Assembly (NCBI RefSeq): GCF_020252395.1
Contig: NZ_JADCDB010000009.1
Coordinates: forward strand, 1 to 64,000
Direction of reading: 5' to 3'
Source of the DNA: Aestuariivirga sp.
Lineage (GTDB): Bacteria > Pseudomonadota > Alphaproteobacteria > Rhizobiales > Aestuariivirgaceae
DNA: 64,000 nucleotides
In this document: piece after piece, positions 38,250-46,689 of the stretch
How the letters are laid out: every line of letters starts with the position of its first letter
Numbering within the stretch: the first letter of the stretch is position 1
Translations under genes and position numbers: made by a program
The notes under the pieces: model-generated
The model's database searches: none
What the model was told of the DNA's origin: nothing
The model's input: only the letters and a program-made list of their open reading frames with translations

Positions 38250-39020
38250 ATGGCACAGCAACGCGTGATGATCACCGCCGCGGCGGACGGCATCGGCAAG
38301 TCGATTGCCCGCGCCTTCGCGGCGGAGGGAGCTATGGTCCACATCTGCGACGTGAACGAAATAGCCCTCGAGCAGTTCCGCCGCGAGTTCCCCGACATTG
38401 CGGCGAGCAAGGTGAACGTCAGAAACGAGGGCGAGATCCACGCGTGGTTCGATGACGCGCTGGAGGACCTTGGCGGGCTCGACGTCATGATCAACAATGC
38501 CGGCATCAAGGGGCCGACAGCCCCCGTCGAGGACATCGGGCTCGAAGGCTGGCGCGAGTGCCTGGAAATCTGCCTCGACTCCTACTTCCTCTGCGCCAGG
38601 CGTGCCGCACCGGTGATGAAGGCGCAGAAATCGGGCCTTATCCTCAACATGTCATCCAATGCCGGCCAGCACGGCTTCGGCAACAGGACACCCTATGCGG
38701 CGGCCAAATGGGGCGTCATCGGCCTCACCAAGTCGCTGGCGATCGAGCTCGGCCCCTATAACTGCCGTTCGAACGCCATCTGCCCAGGCTCGGTGAAGGG
38801 CGACCGCATCAACCGGGTGATCCAGGGCGAAGCGCAAGTGCGCGGCGTGCCCTTCGAGGTGGTGGCGAAGGAGATCGTCGGCAACCAGTCGCTCGAACGC
38901 CTGACCGAGGCGCATGAGGTGGCGGCACTCGCCGTCTTCCTCGCCTCCCCCGCCGCCTTCATGATCAACGGACAGGACATCGCCATCGACGGCCATGTCG
39001 AGACCTTCCACATCAAGTGA
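38250..39020 (+). CDS. short-chain dehydrogenase/reductase
   Basis: A 256-residue SDR with the cofactor motif MITAAADGIGKSIARAF (TxxxxGIG), NNAGIKGP, the active-site Ser in MSSNAGQHG and YxxxK in PYAAAKWGV. In this operon it may oxidise the other carnitine enantiomer (D-carnitine dehydrogenases of Agrobacterium are SDRs) or a related hydroxy-betaine. That is inference from position; the substrate cannot be read. Ribosome site GGGAGG; 26 bases after lcdH and 10 bases before the acyl-CoA dehydrogenase. Confidence 0.9.
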   Translation: MAQQRVMITAAADGIGKSIARAFAAEGAMVHICDVNEIALEQFRREFPDIAASKVNVRNEGEIHAWFDDALEDLGGLDVMINNAGIKGPTAPVEDIGLEGWRECLEICLDSYFLCARRAAPVMKAQKSGLILNMSSNAGQHGFGNRTPYAAAKWGVIGLTKSLAIELGPYNCRSNAICPGSVKGDRINRVIQGEAQVRGVPFEVVAKEIVGNQSLERLTEAHEVAALAVFLASPAAFMINGQDIAIDGHVETFHIK

Positions 39021-39030
39021 GAGTGACCTG

Positions 39031-40194
39031 ATGGATTTTAATCTCACCGGCGAACAGCAGATGATCGTCAAGACGGCGCGTGACTTCGTCGAGAACGAGC
39101 TCTACCCGCATGAGGCCGAGATCGAGGAGACGGGCGTTCTCCGCCATGAGCTGCGCGACCAGGTCAAGGCCAAGGCCATCGAGGCGGGCCTCTATGCCGC
39201 CAACATGCCGGCCGAGGTGGGCGGTGCGGGCCTCGATACCCTCACTTGGGTGCTCTACGAGAAGGAACTGGGCCGCGCCAACTATGCGCTGCACTGGACC
39301 TGTGTCGCCCGCCCCTCCAACATCCTGATGGCCTGCCAGGGCGAGCAGCGCGAGAAGTACCTGTTCCCCGCCGTGCGCGGCGAGAAATCGGACTGTCTCG
39401 CCATGACCGAGCCCGGTGTCGGCTCCGACCTGCGCGGCATGAAGACCTTCGCCCGGGCGGACGGCGATGACTTCGTCATCGACGGCACGAAGCACTTCAT
39501 CAGCCATGCCGACGAAGCGGGCTTCGTCATCCTCTTTGCCGCCACCGGCGAGGAGGAAACGCCGCGCGGCAGGAAGAAGCTGATCACCGCATTCCTGATC
39601 GACATTGGAACGCCGGGCTTCACCGTGCGCGCCGGCTACAAGAACGTCTCGCACCGCGGCTATAACAACTGCATCCTCGAATTCACCGATTGCCGGGTGC
39701 ACAAGAGCCAGATCCTCGGCGAAATCCACAAGGGCTTCGAGGTGGCGAACGACTGGCTGGGCGCCACGCGCCTGCAGGTCGCCGCCACCTGCATCGGCCG
39801 TGCCGAGCGCGCCCTCGACCATGCCAAGCAATATGCGGTCGATCGCCAACAGTTCGGCCAGCAGATCGGCAAGTTCCAGGGCGTGTCCTTCAAGCTCGCC
39901 GACATGGCGCTGGAGCTGAAGGCGGCAGAGCTGCTGACGCTCGAAGCCGCCTGGAAGTTCGACAACAAGACCGTCACCGATATGGACATGGCCATGGCCA
40001 AGCTCAAGGCCACCGAGATGCTGGCCTTCGTGGCGGATGAGGCGATCCAGATCCACGGCGGCATGGGGCTGATGTCGGACCTGCCGCTGGAACGCATCTG
40101 GCGCGATGCGCGCGTGGAGCGGATCTGGGAAGGAACGAGCGAGATCCAGCGGCATATCATCAGCCGCGCCCTGCTCAGGCCACTGGGGGGGTGA
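39031..40194 (+). CDS. acyl-CoA dehydrogenase (gamma-butyrobetainyl-CoA dehydrogenase candidate)
   Basis: A 387-residue FAD enzyme. Typical parts are the substrate/FAD segment LAMTEPGVGSDLRGMKTFA, RQQFGQQIGKFQGVSFKLADM, IQIHGGMGLMSD and the catalytic glutamate in ERIWEGTSEIQRHI. The N-terminus MDFNLTGEQQMIV resembles CaiA. In context it would oxidise gamma-butyrobetainyl-CoA to crotonobetainyl-CoA; a crotonobetainyl-CoA reductase role is the reverse alternative. I chose 39031 over an upstream frame opening because GAGAGTGA precedes it. Followed by a palindromic element, not a gene, before the synthetase. Confidence 0.92.
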   Translation: MDFNLTGEQQMIVKTARDFVENELYPHEAEIEETGVLRHELRDQVKAKAIEAGLYAANMPAEVGGAGLDTLTWVLYEKELGRANYALHWTCVARPSNILMACQGEQREKYLFPAVRGEKSDCLAMTEPGVGSDLRGMKTFARADGDDFVIDGTKHFISHADEAGFVILFAATGEEETPRGRKKLITAFLIDIGTPGFTVRAGYKNVSHRGYNNCILEFTDCRVHKSQILGEIHKGFEVANDWLGATRLQVAATCIGRAERALDHAKQYAVDRQQFGQQIGKFQGVSFKLADMALELKAAELLTLEAAWKFDNKTVTDMDMAMAKLKATEMLAFVADEAIQIHGGMGLMSDLPLERIWRDARVERIWEGTSEIQRHIISRALLRPLGG

Positions 40195-40215
40195 GATGAT
40201 GACGCGCACCGCACG

Positions 40216-40351
40216 TCCTCTCCCGCTTGCGGGAGAGGAAAGGACCCGCCGCGTGCGGCGGGGAGGTGAGGGGCCGCAAGCTCCGCACCTGCTTCCCCTC
40301 ACCTACCCCGGCTGCGCCGGGGCCCCCTCCTCTCCCGCGCGCGGGAGAGGA
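40216..40351. repeat. 136-bp nested palindromic element with inverted 11-bp arms
   Basis: The left end is the palindrome TCCTCTCCCGC-TT-GCGGGAGAGGA and the right end TCCTCTCCCGC-GC-GCGGGAGAGGA. Inside, GGAGGTGAGGGG and CCCCTCACC are inverted, CGCCGCGTGCGGCG and CCCCGGCTGCGCCGGGG form hairpins. The whole folds on itself. It fills the gap between two operon genes and its right arm provides GGGAGAGG, the only ribosome-site-like sequence for the synthetase gene that starts at 40354. Confidence 0.85.
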
Positions 40352-40353
40352 CG

Positions 40354-42390
40354 ATGAAATCCCTCACCCGCCTCCTCAATCCCACCTCCATCGCCTTCGT
40401 CGGCGGCAATGAATGCGCCATCGCCATCAGGCGCACGCAGGAACTGGGCTTCACCGGCACGATCCATGCCGTGCACCCCAAGCGCGACGAACTCTCGGGT
40501 GTCCCGGCGCTGAAGTCGCCGGAAGACATTCCGGAAGGCGTCGATGCCGCCTTCATCGCGGTCAAGAACGAGCCCACCATCTCAGTCGTCCGTGAACTGA
40601 GCAAGAAAGGCTGCGGCGGCGCGGTCATCTATGCCGCGGGCTTCGCCGAGACGGGAAACACCGAGTTGCAGCGCAAGCTGCTGGAGGCCGCCAACGGCAT
40701 GCCGCTGATGGGGCCGAATTGCTATGGCTTCGTCAACACCCTCTCCCGCGCCGCACTCTGGCCGGACGAGACGGGGCTCGAGCCGGTGGAGCGCGGCGCC
40801 GCACTCATCACCCAGTCCGGCAACATCGCATGCAACTTCACCATGATGATGCGCGGACTGCCCGTGGCCGCCGTCTTCTCCATCGGCAACCAGGTGGACG
40901 TCGGCATGCATGACATGGTGGAGACGCTCTCCGCAGATCCGCGCATTTCAGCCATTGGCCTCCATGTCGAAGGCCTGCCCGATGTCGCAGCCTTCGCGAA
41001 GGCGGCTGCCATTGCAAGGAAACGCAAGGTTCCCATCGTGGTGCTGAAGACCGGCCGTTCGGAACAGGGTGCGAAGGTGGCGATGAGCCATACCTCGTCC
41101 CTTGCCGGCGCCGACACGCTCTATGACGCGCTGTTCGAGCGCTATGGCATCGCGCGCATGAAGTCCGTGTCCGCCTTCGCCGAGACGCTGAAGTTCCTGC
41201 ACAACGGCGGCCCCATCGCCGGCTCGCGGTTGGTCTCCCTCTCCTGCTCCGGCGGCGAGGCCGCACTGGTGGCGGACATGGCGCTGGAGAAGAAGGTCAG
41301 CTTCCCGCCCTTCAATGCCGGGACGAAACCGCGCGTCGCGGCAACGCTGAATGAATATGTCGCCGTCGACAATCCGCTCGACTACCACACCTTCATCTGG
41401 GGCCAGCCGGAGAAACTGACGGCCACTTTCACCGAAGTTCTCAAGGGCGGCTTCGACGTCGGCATGGTGATCCTCGACACGCCCACCCACCCCAAGATGA
41501 AGCCGGACAGCTGGGCCACCACGGCCCGCGCCATGGCGGCGGCGTCCAAGGCCACGGGTGCGCGCGCCACCGTCGTCGCGTCGCTGTCGGAAGGCATGCC
41601 GCTGTGGCTCGCCGGTGAGCTGTCGCAATCCGGTGTCGCCCCGATGATGGGCCTCGACGATGCGCTCACCGCCTTTGAGGCCGCGGCTTTCATCGGATGC
41701 AACTGGACGCGGGGCGAAGACCCGCCGGAGATGCTGCCGCCACTCGTCAAGGGGCATGACGAGCACGTGTTCAGTGAATCGGCGGCGAAGGAATTGCTGA
41801 AGAACCATGGTCTGTCCGTTCCCGAGGGCATCGTCTGTCCGGCGGAGGATGCGGTGGCCGCAGCCGAGACGCTCGGCTATCCGGTGACGCTGAAGGTTTC
41901 CTCCGCGGCAATTGCCCATAAGACGGAAGCGGGCGGCGTGGCGCTCAACCTGCGCACCGCCGATGAAGTCAGAGAAGCCGCTGCTCGCATGGCGAAGCTC
42001 GCGCCCGATGTTCTGGTCGAACGCATGGTGAGCGGCGCGGTTGCCGAACTCATCATCGGCCTCACCTCGGACCCGCAGTTCGGCACGGCACTGGTCGTCG
42101 GCGCGGGCGGCATCCTCACCGAACTCCTGAAGGACTCGGTGACGCTGATCCTGCCGACCACGCGCAGCGAGATCGAGCGCGCGCTGAAGACGCTGAAAGT
42201 GTGGACCCTGGTTGAGGGTTTCCGCGGCAAGTCGGGCGACAGCCAAGCCGTGTTCCGCGCCGTCGAGGCGGTGGCCGATTTCGCCAATGCCAACCGGGGC
42301 CTCGTCGAGGAGCTCGACGTCAACCCCCTGCTCGTTCTGAAGGACGGTGCTGTCGCCGTCGATGCCCTGATCAAGATGAGGACGCCATGA
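40354..42390 (+). CDS. ADP-forming acyl-CoA synthetase (acetate-CoA ligase family)
   Basis: A 678-residue NDP-forming acyl-CoA synthetase. The order is CoA-binding Rossmann domain (NPTSIAFVGGNECAIAIRR), succinyl-CoA-ligase-like domains (FVNTLSRAALWP, ALITQSGNIACNF; a phosphohistidine site is expected near TSSLAGADT), then the ATP-grasp domain from about residue 460 (GYPVTLKVSSAAIAHKTEAGGVALNL). In this operon it should activate gamma-butyrobetaine, carnitine or crotonobetaine to the CoA ester, replacing the AMP-forming CaiC of enterobacteria. Overlaps the next gene by four bases (ATGA). Confidence 0.92.
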   Translation: MKSLTRLLNPTSIAFVGGNECAIAIRRTQELGFTGTIHAVHPKRDELSGVPALKSPEDIPEGVDAAFIAVKNEPTISVVRELSKKGCGGAVIYAAGFAETGNTELQRKLLEAANGMPLMGPNCYGFVNTLSRAALWPDETGLEPVERGAALITQSGNIACNFTMMMRGLPVAAVFSIGNQVDVGMHDMVETLSADPRISAIGLHVEGLPDVAAFAKAAAIARKRKVPIVVLKTGRSEQGAKVAMSHTSSLAGADTLYDALFERYGIARMKSVSAFAETLKFLHNGGPIAGSRLVSLSCSGGEAALVADMALEKKVSFPPFNAGTKPRVAATLNEYVAVDNPLDYHTFIWGQPEKLTATFTEVLKGGFDVGMVILDTPTHPKMKPDSWATTARAMAAASKATGARATVVASLSEGMPLWLAGELSQSGVAPMMGLDDALTAFEAAAFIGCNWTRGEDPPEMLPPLVKGHDEHVFSESAAKELLKNHGLSVPEGIVCPAEDAVAAAETLGYPVTLKVSSAAIAHKTEAGGVALNLRTADEVREAAARMAKLAPDVLVERMVSGAVAELIIGLTSDPQFGTALVVGAGGILTELLKDSVTLILPTTRSEIERALKTLKVWTLVEGFRGKSGDSQAVFRAVEAVADFANANRGLVEELDVNPLLVLKDGAVAVDALIKMRTP

Positions 42391-43187
42391 CCGTCAAGGA
42401 AACAACGACCGGACCGATCCACGTCACCAAGAGCGGACGCGTGCTGGAAGTCAGGATCGAGCGCGGCAAGGCCAATGCCATCGACGCCGCGACGAGCCGC
42501 ATCATGGGCGATGTCTTCGCCTCCTTCCGCGATGACCCAGAGCTGCGCGTCGCCATCCTCACCGGCACCGGCGAGAAATTCTTCTGCCCCGGCTGGGACC
42601 TCAAAGCGGCGGCCGAGGGCGAGGCGCCGGATTCGGATTATGGCGTGGGCGGTTTCGGCGGATTGCAGGAACTGCCCGGTCTCAACAAGCCCGTGATCTG
42701 CGCTGTGAACGGGCTTGCCTTCGGCGGCGGCTTCGAGATCATGATCTCGTGCGACATCATCATTGCCGCCGAGCACGCGACCTTCGCGCTCCCCGAGATC
42801 AACTCCGGCACGGTGGCCGATGCCGCCTCGATCAAGCTGCCGCGCCGCATTCCCTATGCGGTCGCCATGGAGATGCTGTTCACCGGCCGCCGCATCGACG
42901 CCAAGGAAGCCAAGCACTGGGGCCTCATCAACGAGGTGGTGCCCGCCGGCCAGCTGATGGCGCGCGCCCGCGAAATGGCCAGCCAGCTGGCCGACGGCCC
43001 GCCGCTGGTCTTCGCAGCCATCAAGGAAATCACCCGCGAGACCGCGCACCTCCCCGTGCAGCAGGCCTTCAACATGGTGACCAAGCGCAAGCTCAAGACC
43101 GTGGACGTGCTCTATTCCAGCGACGACCAGCTGGAAGGTGCGCGCGCCTTCGCCGAGAAGCGGAAACCCCAGTGGAAGGGGAAGTAG
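42387..43187 (+). CDS. caiD: crotonobetainyl-CoA/carnitinyl-CoA hydratase (CaiD-like)
   Basis: A 266-residue crotonase close in pattern to E. coli CaiD: KANAIDAATSRIMGDVFASF, GEKFFCPGWDLKAAAEGEAP, INPV-type NKPVICAVNGLAFGGGFEI and ADEKRKP-type end AFAEKRKPQWKGK. Both catalytic glutamates are present (GGGFE and LPE), in contrast with the crotonase at 12285. It should hydrate crotonobetainyl-CoA to L-carnitinyl-CoA. The last gene of the operon, coupled to the synthetase; a hairpin follows. Confidence 0.92.
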   Translation: MTVKETTTGPIHVTKSGRVLEVRIERGKANAIDAATSRIMGDVFASFRDDPELRVAILTGTGEKFFCPGWDLKAAAEGEAPDSDYGVGGFGGLQELPGLNKPVICAVNGLAFGGGFEIMISCDIIIAAEHATFALPEINSGTVADAASIKLPRRIPYAVAMEMLFTGRRIDAKEAKHWGLINEVVPAGQLMARAREMASQLADGPPLVFAAIKEITRETAHLPVQQAFNMVTKRKLKTVDVLYSSDDQLEGARAFAEKRKPQWKGK

Positions 43188-43203
43188 GTCCCGGCCAGAA
43201 AAT

Positions 43204-43227
43204 GGCCCCGGCTGTGACCCCGGGGCC
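43204..43227 (+). terminator. GC-rich hairpin, likely terminator of the carnitine operon
   Basis: GGCCCCGG (43204-43211) pairs with CCGGGGCC (43220-43227) around an 8-base loop, 16 bases after the caiD-like stop. Only TTC follows, so intrinsic termination may be weak or Rho-assisted. Confidence 0.55.
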
Positions 43228-43341
43228 TTCAGGGGAGAGAGGGTTCAGCCGGCGGGCCACATGCGGCTCGGGTGGTGGTTGCGGGCCTGCGCGCTGTCCA
43301 GGGCTTCGAACACCGGGGCCTGGGCGGATCGATCTTGAGGC

Positions 43342-44136
43342 TCATTCCGGAGACAGTGCCGGATGCTGTTCGAACACCGCGACCGGCATCTGCTCGTAAT
43401 CGATGATCGCCCCCGTCATCATCTGGGCGGAGGGCGAGACGAGATAGGCGACGAGGCCCGCGACATCATCGGGCGTGATCATGCGGCCCGCCGGCATGCG
43501 CCGGCCGATGGCCTCCGCCCAGTCCTGCGGCATGTTGTGAAAGCCCGTCTGCAGCGCATGCTCGCCGTCGGAATTCACCCAGCCCAGGTTGATGGCGAAG
43601 ATGCGGATGCCGTCGCGCGCCACTGTCTGGGCGGAGGAGCGGGTGAGGATGTTGAGCGCCGCCTTCGACGCCGAATAGGTGGTGAGGTTGGGGGGCCCGC
43701 CGTGCGACAGCATGGAGGACATGTTGATGATGGTGCCGGAGCGGTTCGGGCGCATCGCCTTCACCGCCTCCTGCATCATGAACAGGGGGGCGCGGGTGTT
43801 GACGGCGAAGAGCCGGTCGAAGGCCTCGGGGCTGGTGTCGTCGAGCCCGCAGCGCTCGGTATTGCCGGCGGCATTGACGAGCACATTCAGGCCGCCGAAG
43901 GCCGAGACGGCGGCGGAGACCGCGCGGGCCGGAAGCATCACGTCCATCAGGTCGCCCGCCAGCGTCTCCACCTGGCCCAGGGCCTGCAGCCTCGAGGCCG
44001 CCTCCGCCAGTTTCGCCGCATTGCGATCCAGCAGCAGCACGCCGCCGAAGCCCAGTTCCAGAAACCGCTTCGCCGCCGCGAAGCCCATGCCCTGCGCGCC
44101 CCCCGTGACGAGCGCGAACCGTCCGTCAGACATCAC
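43342..44136 (-). CDS. short-chain dehydrogenase/reductase
   Basis: A 264-residue SDR of the classical type with TGGAQGMGFAAAKRF, NAAGNTERCG, the catalytic Ser in INMSSMLSHGG, YSASK and the loop LGWVNSDGEHAL. The terminus YEQMPVAVFE is typical of the sugar/alcohol dehydrogenase subgroup. It converges on the carnitine operon. It is probably not part of it, since it lies on the opposite strand behind a hairpin. Substrate unknown. Start at 44136 or the next ATG. Confidence 0.9.
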   Translation of the reverse strand: MMSDGRFALVTGGAQGMGFAAAKRFLELGFGGVLLLDRNAAKLAEAASRLQALGQVETLAGDLMDVMLPARAVSAAVSAFGGLNVLVNAAGNTERCGLDDTSPEAFDRLFAVNTRAPLFMMQEAVKAMRPNRSGTIINMSSMLSHGGPPNLTTYSASKAALNILTRSSAQTVARDGIRIFAINLGWVNSDGEHALQTGFHNMPQDWAEAIGRRMPAGRMITPDDVAGLVAYLVSPSAQMMTGAIIDYEQMPVAVFEQHPALSPE

Positions 44137-44225
44137 GTCTCCCCGCCGACTCCGAAGGCAAGCTTAGGCGATTTGCGGGGCCGCCTCAAACTGTGGAAAC
44201 CATGCCCGGCAAGCAGAGCTGAGCA

Positions 44226-44573
44226 TCAGTAGGAAGCGGGTGTGCACCACACGCGGCCCTGCTTGTAATCGATGCGGTAAACGCGCGAGGGGCGGCCGAA
44301 CTCCTTGCTGCAGAGCTGCTGTGCGCGCTCCATCATCTTCTGGCGGTCTGCGGCAGAATAATCGTCGCGGCCCTTTCTGTTGCTGCTGGTGGGTGGATTC
44401 CGCGTCTTCTTCTTGGTTACGGCGCTCTGTTTTGTCTTGTTTGGCGCGGCCGTCTGCCCGGCCTTGCACTTGCCTCCGGTCGACCGCTGGCAATTATTGG
44501 CCGCCTCGGCAGCTGACGTGGCGGAGAGCATGAAGGCAAGGAAGCCTGAGACGATAAGCGCGGAACGCAACAT
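44226..44573 (-). CDS. small secreted hypothetical protein, basic
   Basis: A 115-residue protein with a signal peptide (MLRSALIVSGFLAFMLSATS, cleavage near AEAANN). The mature part is Lys/Arg/Gln-rich with four cysteines that could form disulfides (NNCQRSTGGKCKAGQ, AQQLCSKEFG, GRVWCTPASY). No known family. The start at 44573 is chosen because the signal peptide begins there and AGGTG precedes it. Periplasmic or extracellular by prediction. Confidence 0.75.
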   Translation of the reverse strand: MLRSALIVSGFLAFMLSATSAAEAANNCQRSTGGKCKAGQTAAPNKTKQSAVTKKKTRNPPTSSNRKGRDDYSAADRQKMMERAQQLCSKEFGRPSRVYRIDYKQGRVWCTPASY

Positions 44574-44657
44574 GGGGCACCTCTGCTGTTGACCTTCCCC
44601 CAAGCGTCATACAAGTGCGTCGGCGTTGCAACAATAAATTCTGGCGGGTTGCCCTTT

Positions 44658-45197
44658 TCAGCGGAGCGGCGTTTCGGCAAGAGTCTTCAGCTTGGCCAGA
44701 CCCCGCTCGTATTCGGCGCCCACCGTGCGGTCGATGCCGAGCCCGGCCCAGCGGTCAACCACGCCCGGAAGCGCCGACTGGAACACCCAGGTCACCCGCG
44801 TTCCGGCGTCATCCGGAACGATGTCCATGATGGCGGTGGAGGTTCCGAAGCCGGTGTAGCCGGACGCCATGGCCACACGCACATCGGGCGTGGCCGCCGT
44901 CACCCGCAGCGTGCCGCTGCCGACCATCGGGTTGTTGGAGGACCAGCGCATCACCTGGCCCGCGCCTTCGGCGGGGCCTTCGAAGCTGAACGCCGTCTTC
45001 GGATCGGTTTCGATCCAGGGCGACCATTCCGGCCAGCGGCGCAGGTCCGCCACAATGGCGTAAACCTTCTCCGGCGGCGCCGCGATGACGGCCGAGCGCT
45101 CCACCCGCGCCTCGCCCGGCAGCATATAGGCTCCGCCATAGAAGATGACGGTGAGCGTCATGACGACGAAGACAATGACCTTGATGACGGATTTCAT
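44658..45197 (-). CDS. SRPBCC family protein with N-terminal membrane anchor
   Basis: A 179-residue protein: a single N-terminal hydrophobic segment (MKSVIKVIVFVVMTLTVIFY) and a START/SRPBCC (polyketide cyclase type 2) domain (AVIAAPPEKVYAIVADLRRW, WSPWIETDPKTAFSFEGP, GTRVTWVFQSALPG). SRPBCC domains bind hydrophobic ligands; function here unknown. The start at 45197 matches the membrane segment. Divergent from the FAD oxidoreductase gene across 96 bases. Confidence 0.88.
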   Translation of the reverse strand: MKSVIKVIVFVVMTLTVIFYGGAYMLPGEARVERSAVIAAPPEKVYAIVADLRRWPEWSPWIETDPKTAFSFEGPAEGAGQVMRWSSNNPMVGSGTLRVTAATPDVRVAMASGYTGFGTSTAIMDIVPDDAGTRVTWVFQSALPGVVDRWAGLGIDRTVGAEYERGLAKLKTLAETPLR

Positions 45198-45293
45198 GGA
45201 CGCCTTAGGACCACAGCCCAGCCTCCTTGGCAAGGCCGGGTTGCCGCGCGTGCGGCTTGCCACCGCACCCGTTCCCCGCGCAAACTGCCGGAC

Positions 45294-46601
45294 ATGAGCA
45301 ACGCGATCTTCACCAAGGACTTCAAGCCCCGCCCCTTCTGGTGGGAGGCCCATGAGCCGAAACCCCTGCCGGAGGTGACGCTGCCGGAACGGGCCCGCGT
45401 GGTTGTCGTGGGTGCGGGCTATGCCGGGCTCAATGCGGCGCTTGAACTGAACCGCGAGGGGCTCGATTGCATCGTGCTCGACGCCAATGAACCGGGCTTC
45501 GGCGGGTCGTCACGCAATGGCGGCATGGTGTCGGGCGGCGTCAATGTCGGCAAGCGCTATATGGCCAAGGCGATGAGCGATGACGAGGCTGCGCCCTTCC
45601 TCCACGATGCGGCGGACGCCTTCGCCCACGTCGAGAACCTGATCGCGCGCGAGAAGATCGAGTGCGGCTGGCGCCGCGCGGGCTATTTCCTCGGCGCCTG
45701 GTGCAAGAGCCATTATGACGGCATGGGGCACAAGGTGGAGCTGCTGAACGAGACCGCCAGTTCGGAAGCCTATCTCGTACCGCCGGAGAAGCAGCGCGAG
45801 GAAATAGGCTCCGACTATTACCGCGGCGGCATGGTGGTGGGGCGTGCGGCGCACCTGCACCCTGCCCTGTTCTTCAAGGGCCTGCTCGATCTCTGCCAGC
45901 AGCGCAACATTCCCATCGCCTCGAAGACGCCCGCAACGAAACTGACGCAGACCGGTTCCGGCTGGCGGGTGGACACGCCGCGCGGCGCCATCGAAGCCGG
46001 TGACGTGATCATCGCCACCAATGGCTATACGGGCGGCGTGACGCCGGAGTTGAAGCGGCGCGTGGTGCCCGTCGGCTCCTACATCATCGCCACCGAGGAA
46101 CTTTCTCCCGATCTGGCCAGAACCATCAGCCCGAAGAACCGCTCCTTCGCCGACACGCGGCGCGTGCTCACCTATTACCGCATGTCGCCTGACGGCAAGC
46201 GGCTGATCTTCGGTGGCCGCGCCAAGTTCGGCCACACCGATCCTGTGGAGACCGCGCCCATTCTTCATGGCTTCATGACCGACCGATTCCCGCAGCTGAA
46301 AGGAACGAAGATCACTCATGCCTGGACCGGCAACGTGGCCTTCACGCTCGACGAGATGCCGCACATGGGCACGTTCGACAACATGCATTATGCGCTGGGC
46401 TGCAACGGCTCGGGCGTGGCCATGATGAGCTATCTCGGCCACCAGACGGCGCGCAAGATCGCCGGCAAGGTGAACCGCATCTGCGCCTTCGACCGGCCGG
46501 AATTCCCGGACCACGCGCTCTATTCTGGCAACACCTGGTTCCTGCCGTGGATCGGGCGCTATTTCCGCACCCGCGACTGGATCGACCGGCGCTTCGGATG
46601 A
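45294..46601 (+). CDS. FAD-dependent oxidoreductase (DAO family, PuuB/DadA-like)
   Basis: A 435-residue flavoenzyme of the D-amino-acid oxidase superfamily. The dinucleotide motif is VVVVGAGYAGLNAALELNREG (residues about 35-55), with GSSRNGGMVSGGVNVG and the C-terminal FAD contact YALGCNGSGVAMMSYLGHQTARKIAGK. The pattern resembles gamma-glutamylputrescine oxidases and glycine/sarcosine oxidases, so an amine or N-methyl amino acid is a likely substrate. I chose 45294 (MSNAIFTKDFKPRPFWWE), which begins just before the family N-terminus. Confidence 0.9.
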   Translation: MSNAIFTKDFKPRPFWWEAHEPKPLPEVTLPERARVVVVGAGYAGLNAALELNREGLDCIVLDANEPGFGGSSRNGGMVSGGVNVGKRYMAKAMSDDEAAPFLHDAADAFAHVENLIAREKIECGWRRAGYFLGAWCKSHYDGMGHKVELLNETASSEAYLVPPEKQREEIGSDYYRGGMVVGRAAHLHPALFFKGLLDLCQQRNIPIASKTPATKLTQTGSGWRVDTPRGAIEAGDVIIATNGYTGGVTPELKRRVVPVGSYIIATEELSPDLARTISPKNRSFADTRRVLTYYRMSPDGKRLIFGGRAKFGHTDPVETAPILHGFMTDRFPQLKGTKITHAWTGNVAFTLDEMPHMGTFDNMHYALGCNGSGVAMMSYLGHQTARKIAGKVNRICAFDRPEFPDHALYSGNTWFLPWIGRYFRTRDWIDRRFG

Positions 46602-46689
46602 TCTTCGAGACGGCGAGGCTCATCGCCTTTGGCTTCGCGAGCATTCCGCTCCACCGCATCGCCGCTCCGCCCGGCGCGCGGGCTGAGCC

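Noticed and set aside
44589-45293. 235-codon N-terminal extension of the FAD oxidoreductase
   Set aside because: It lies antisense to the SRPBCC gene and is low-complexity; the flavoprotein N-terminus starts at 45294.
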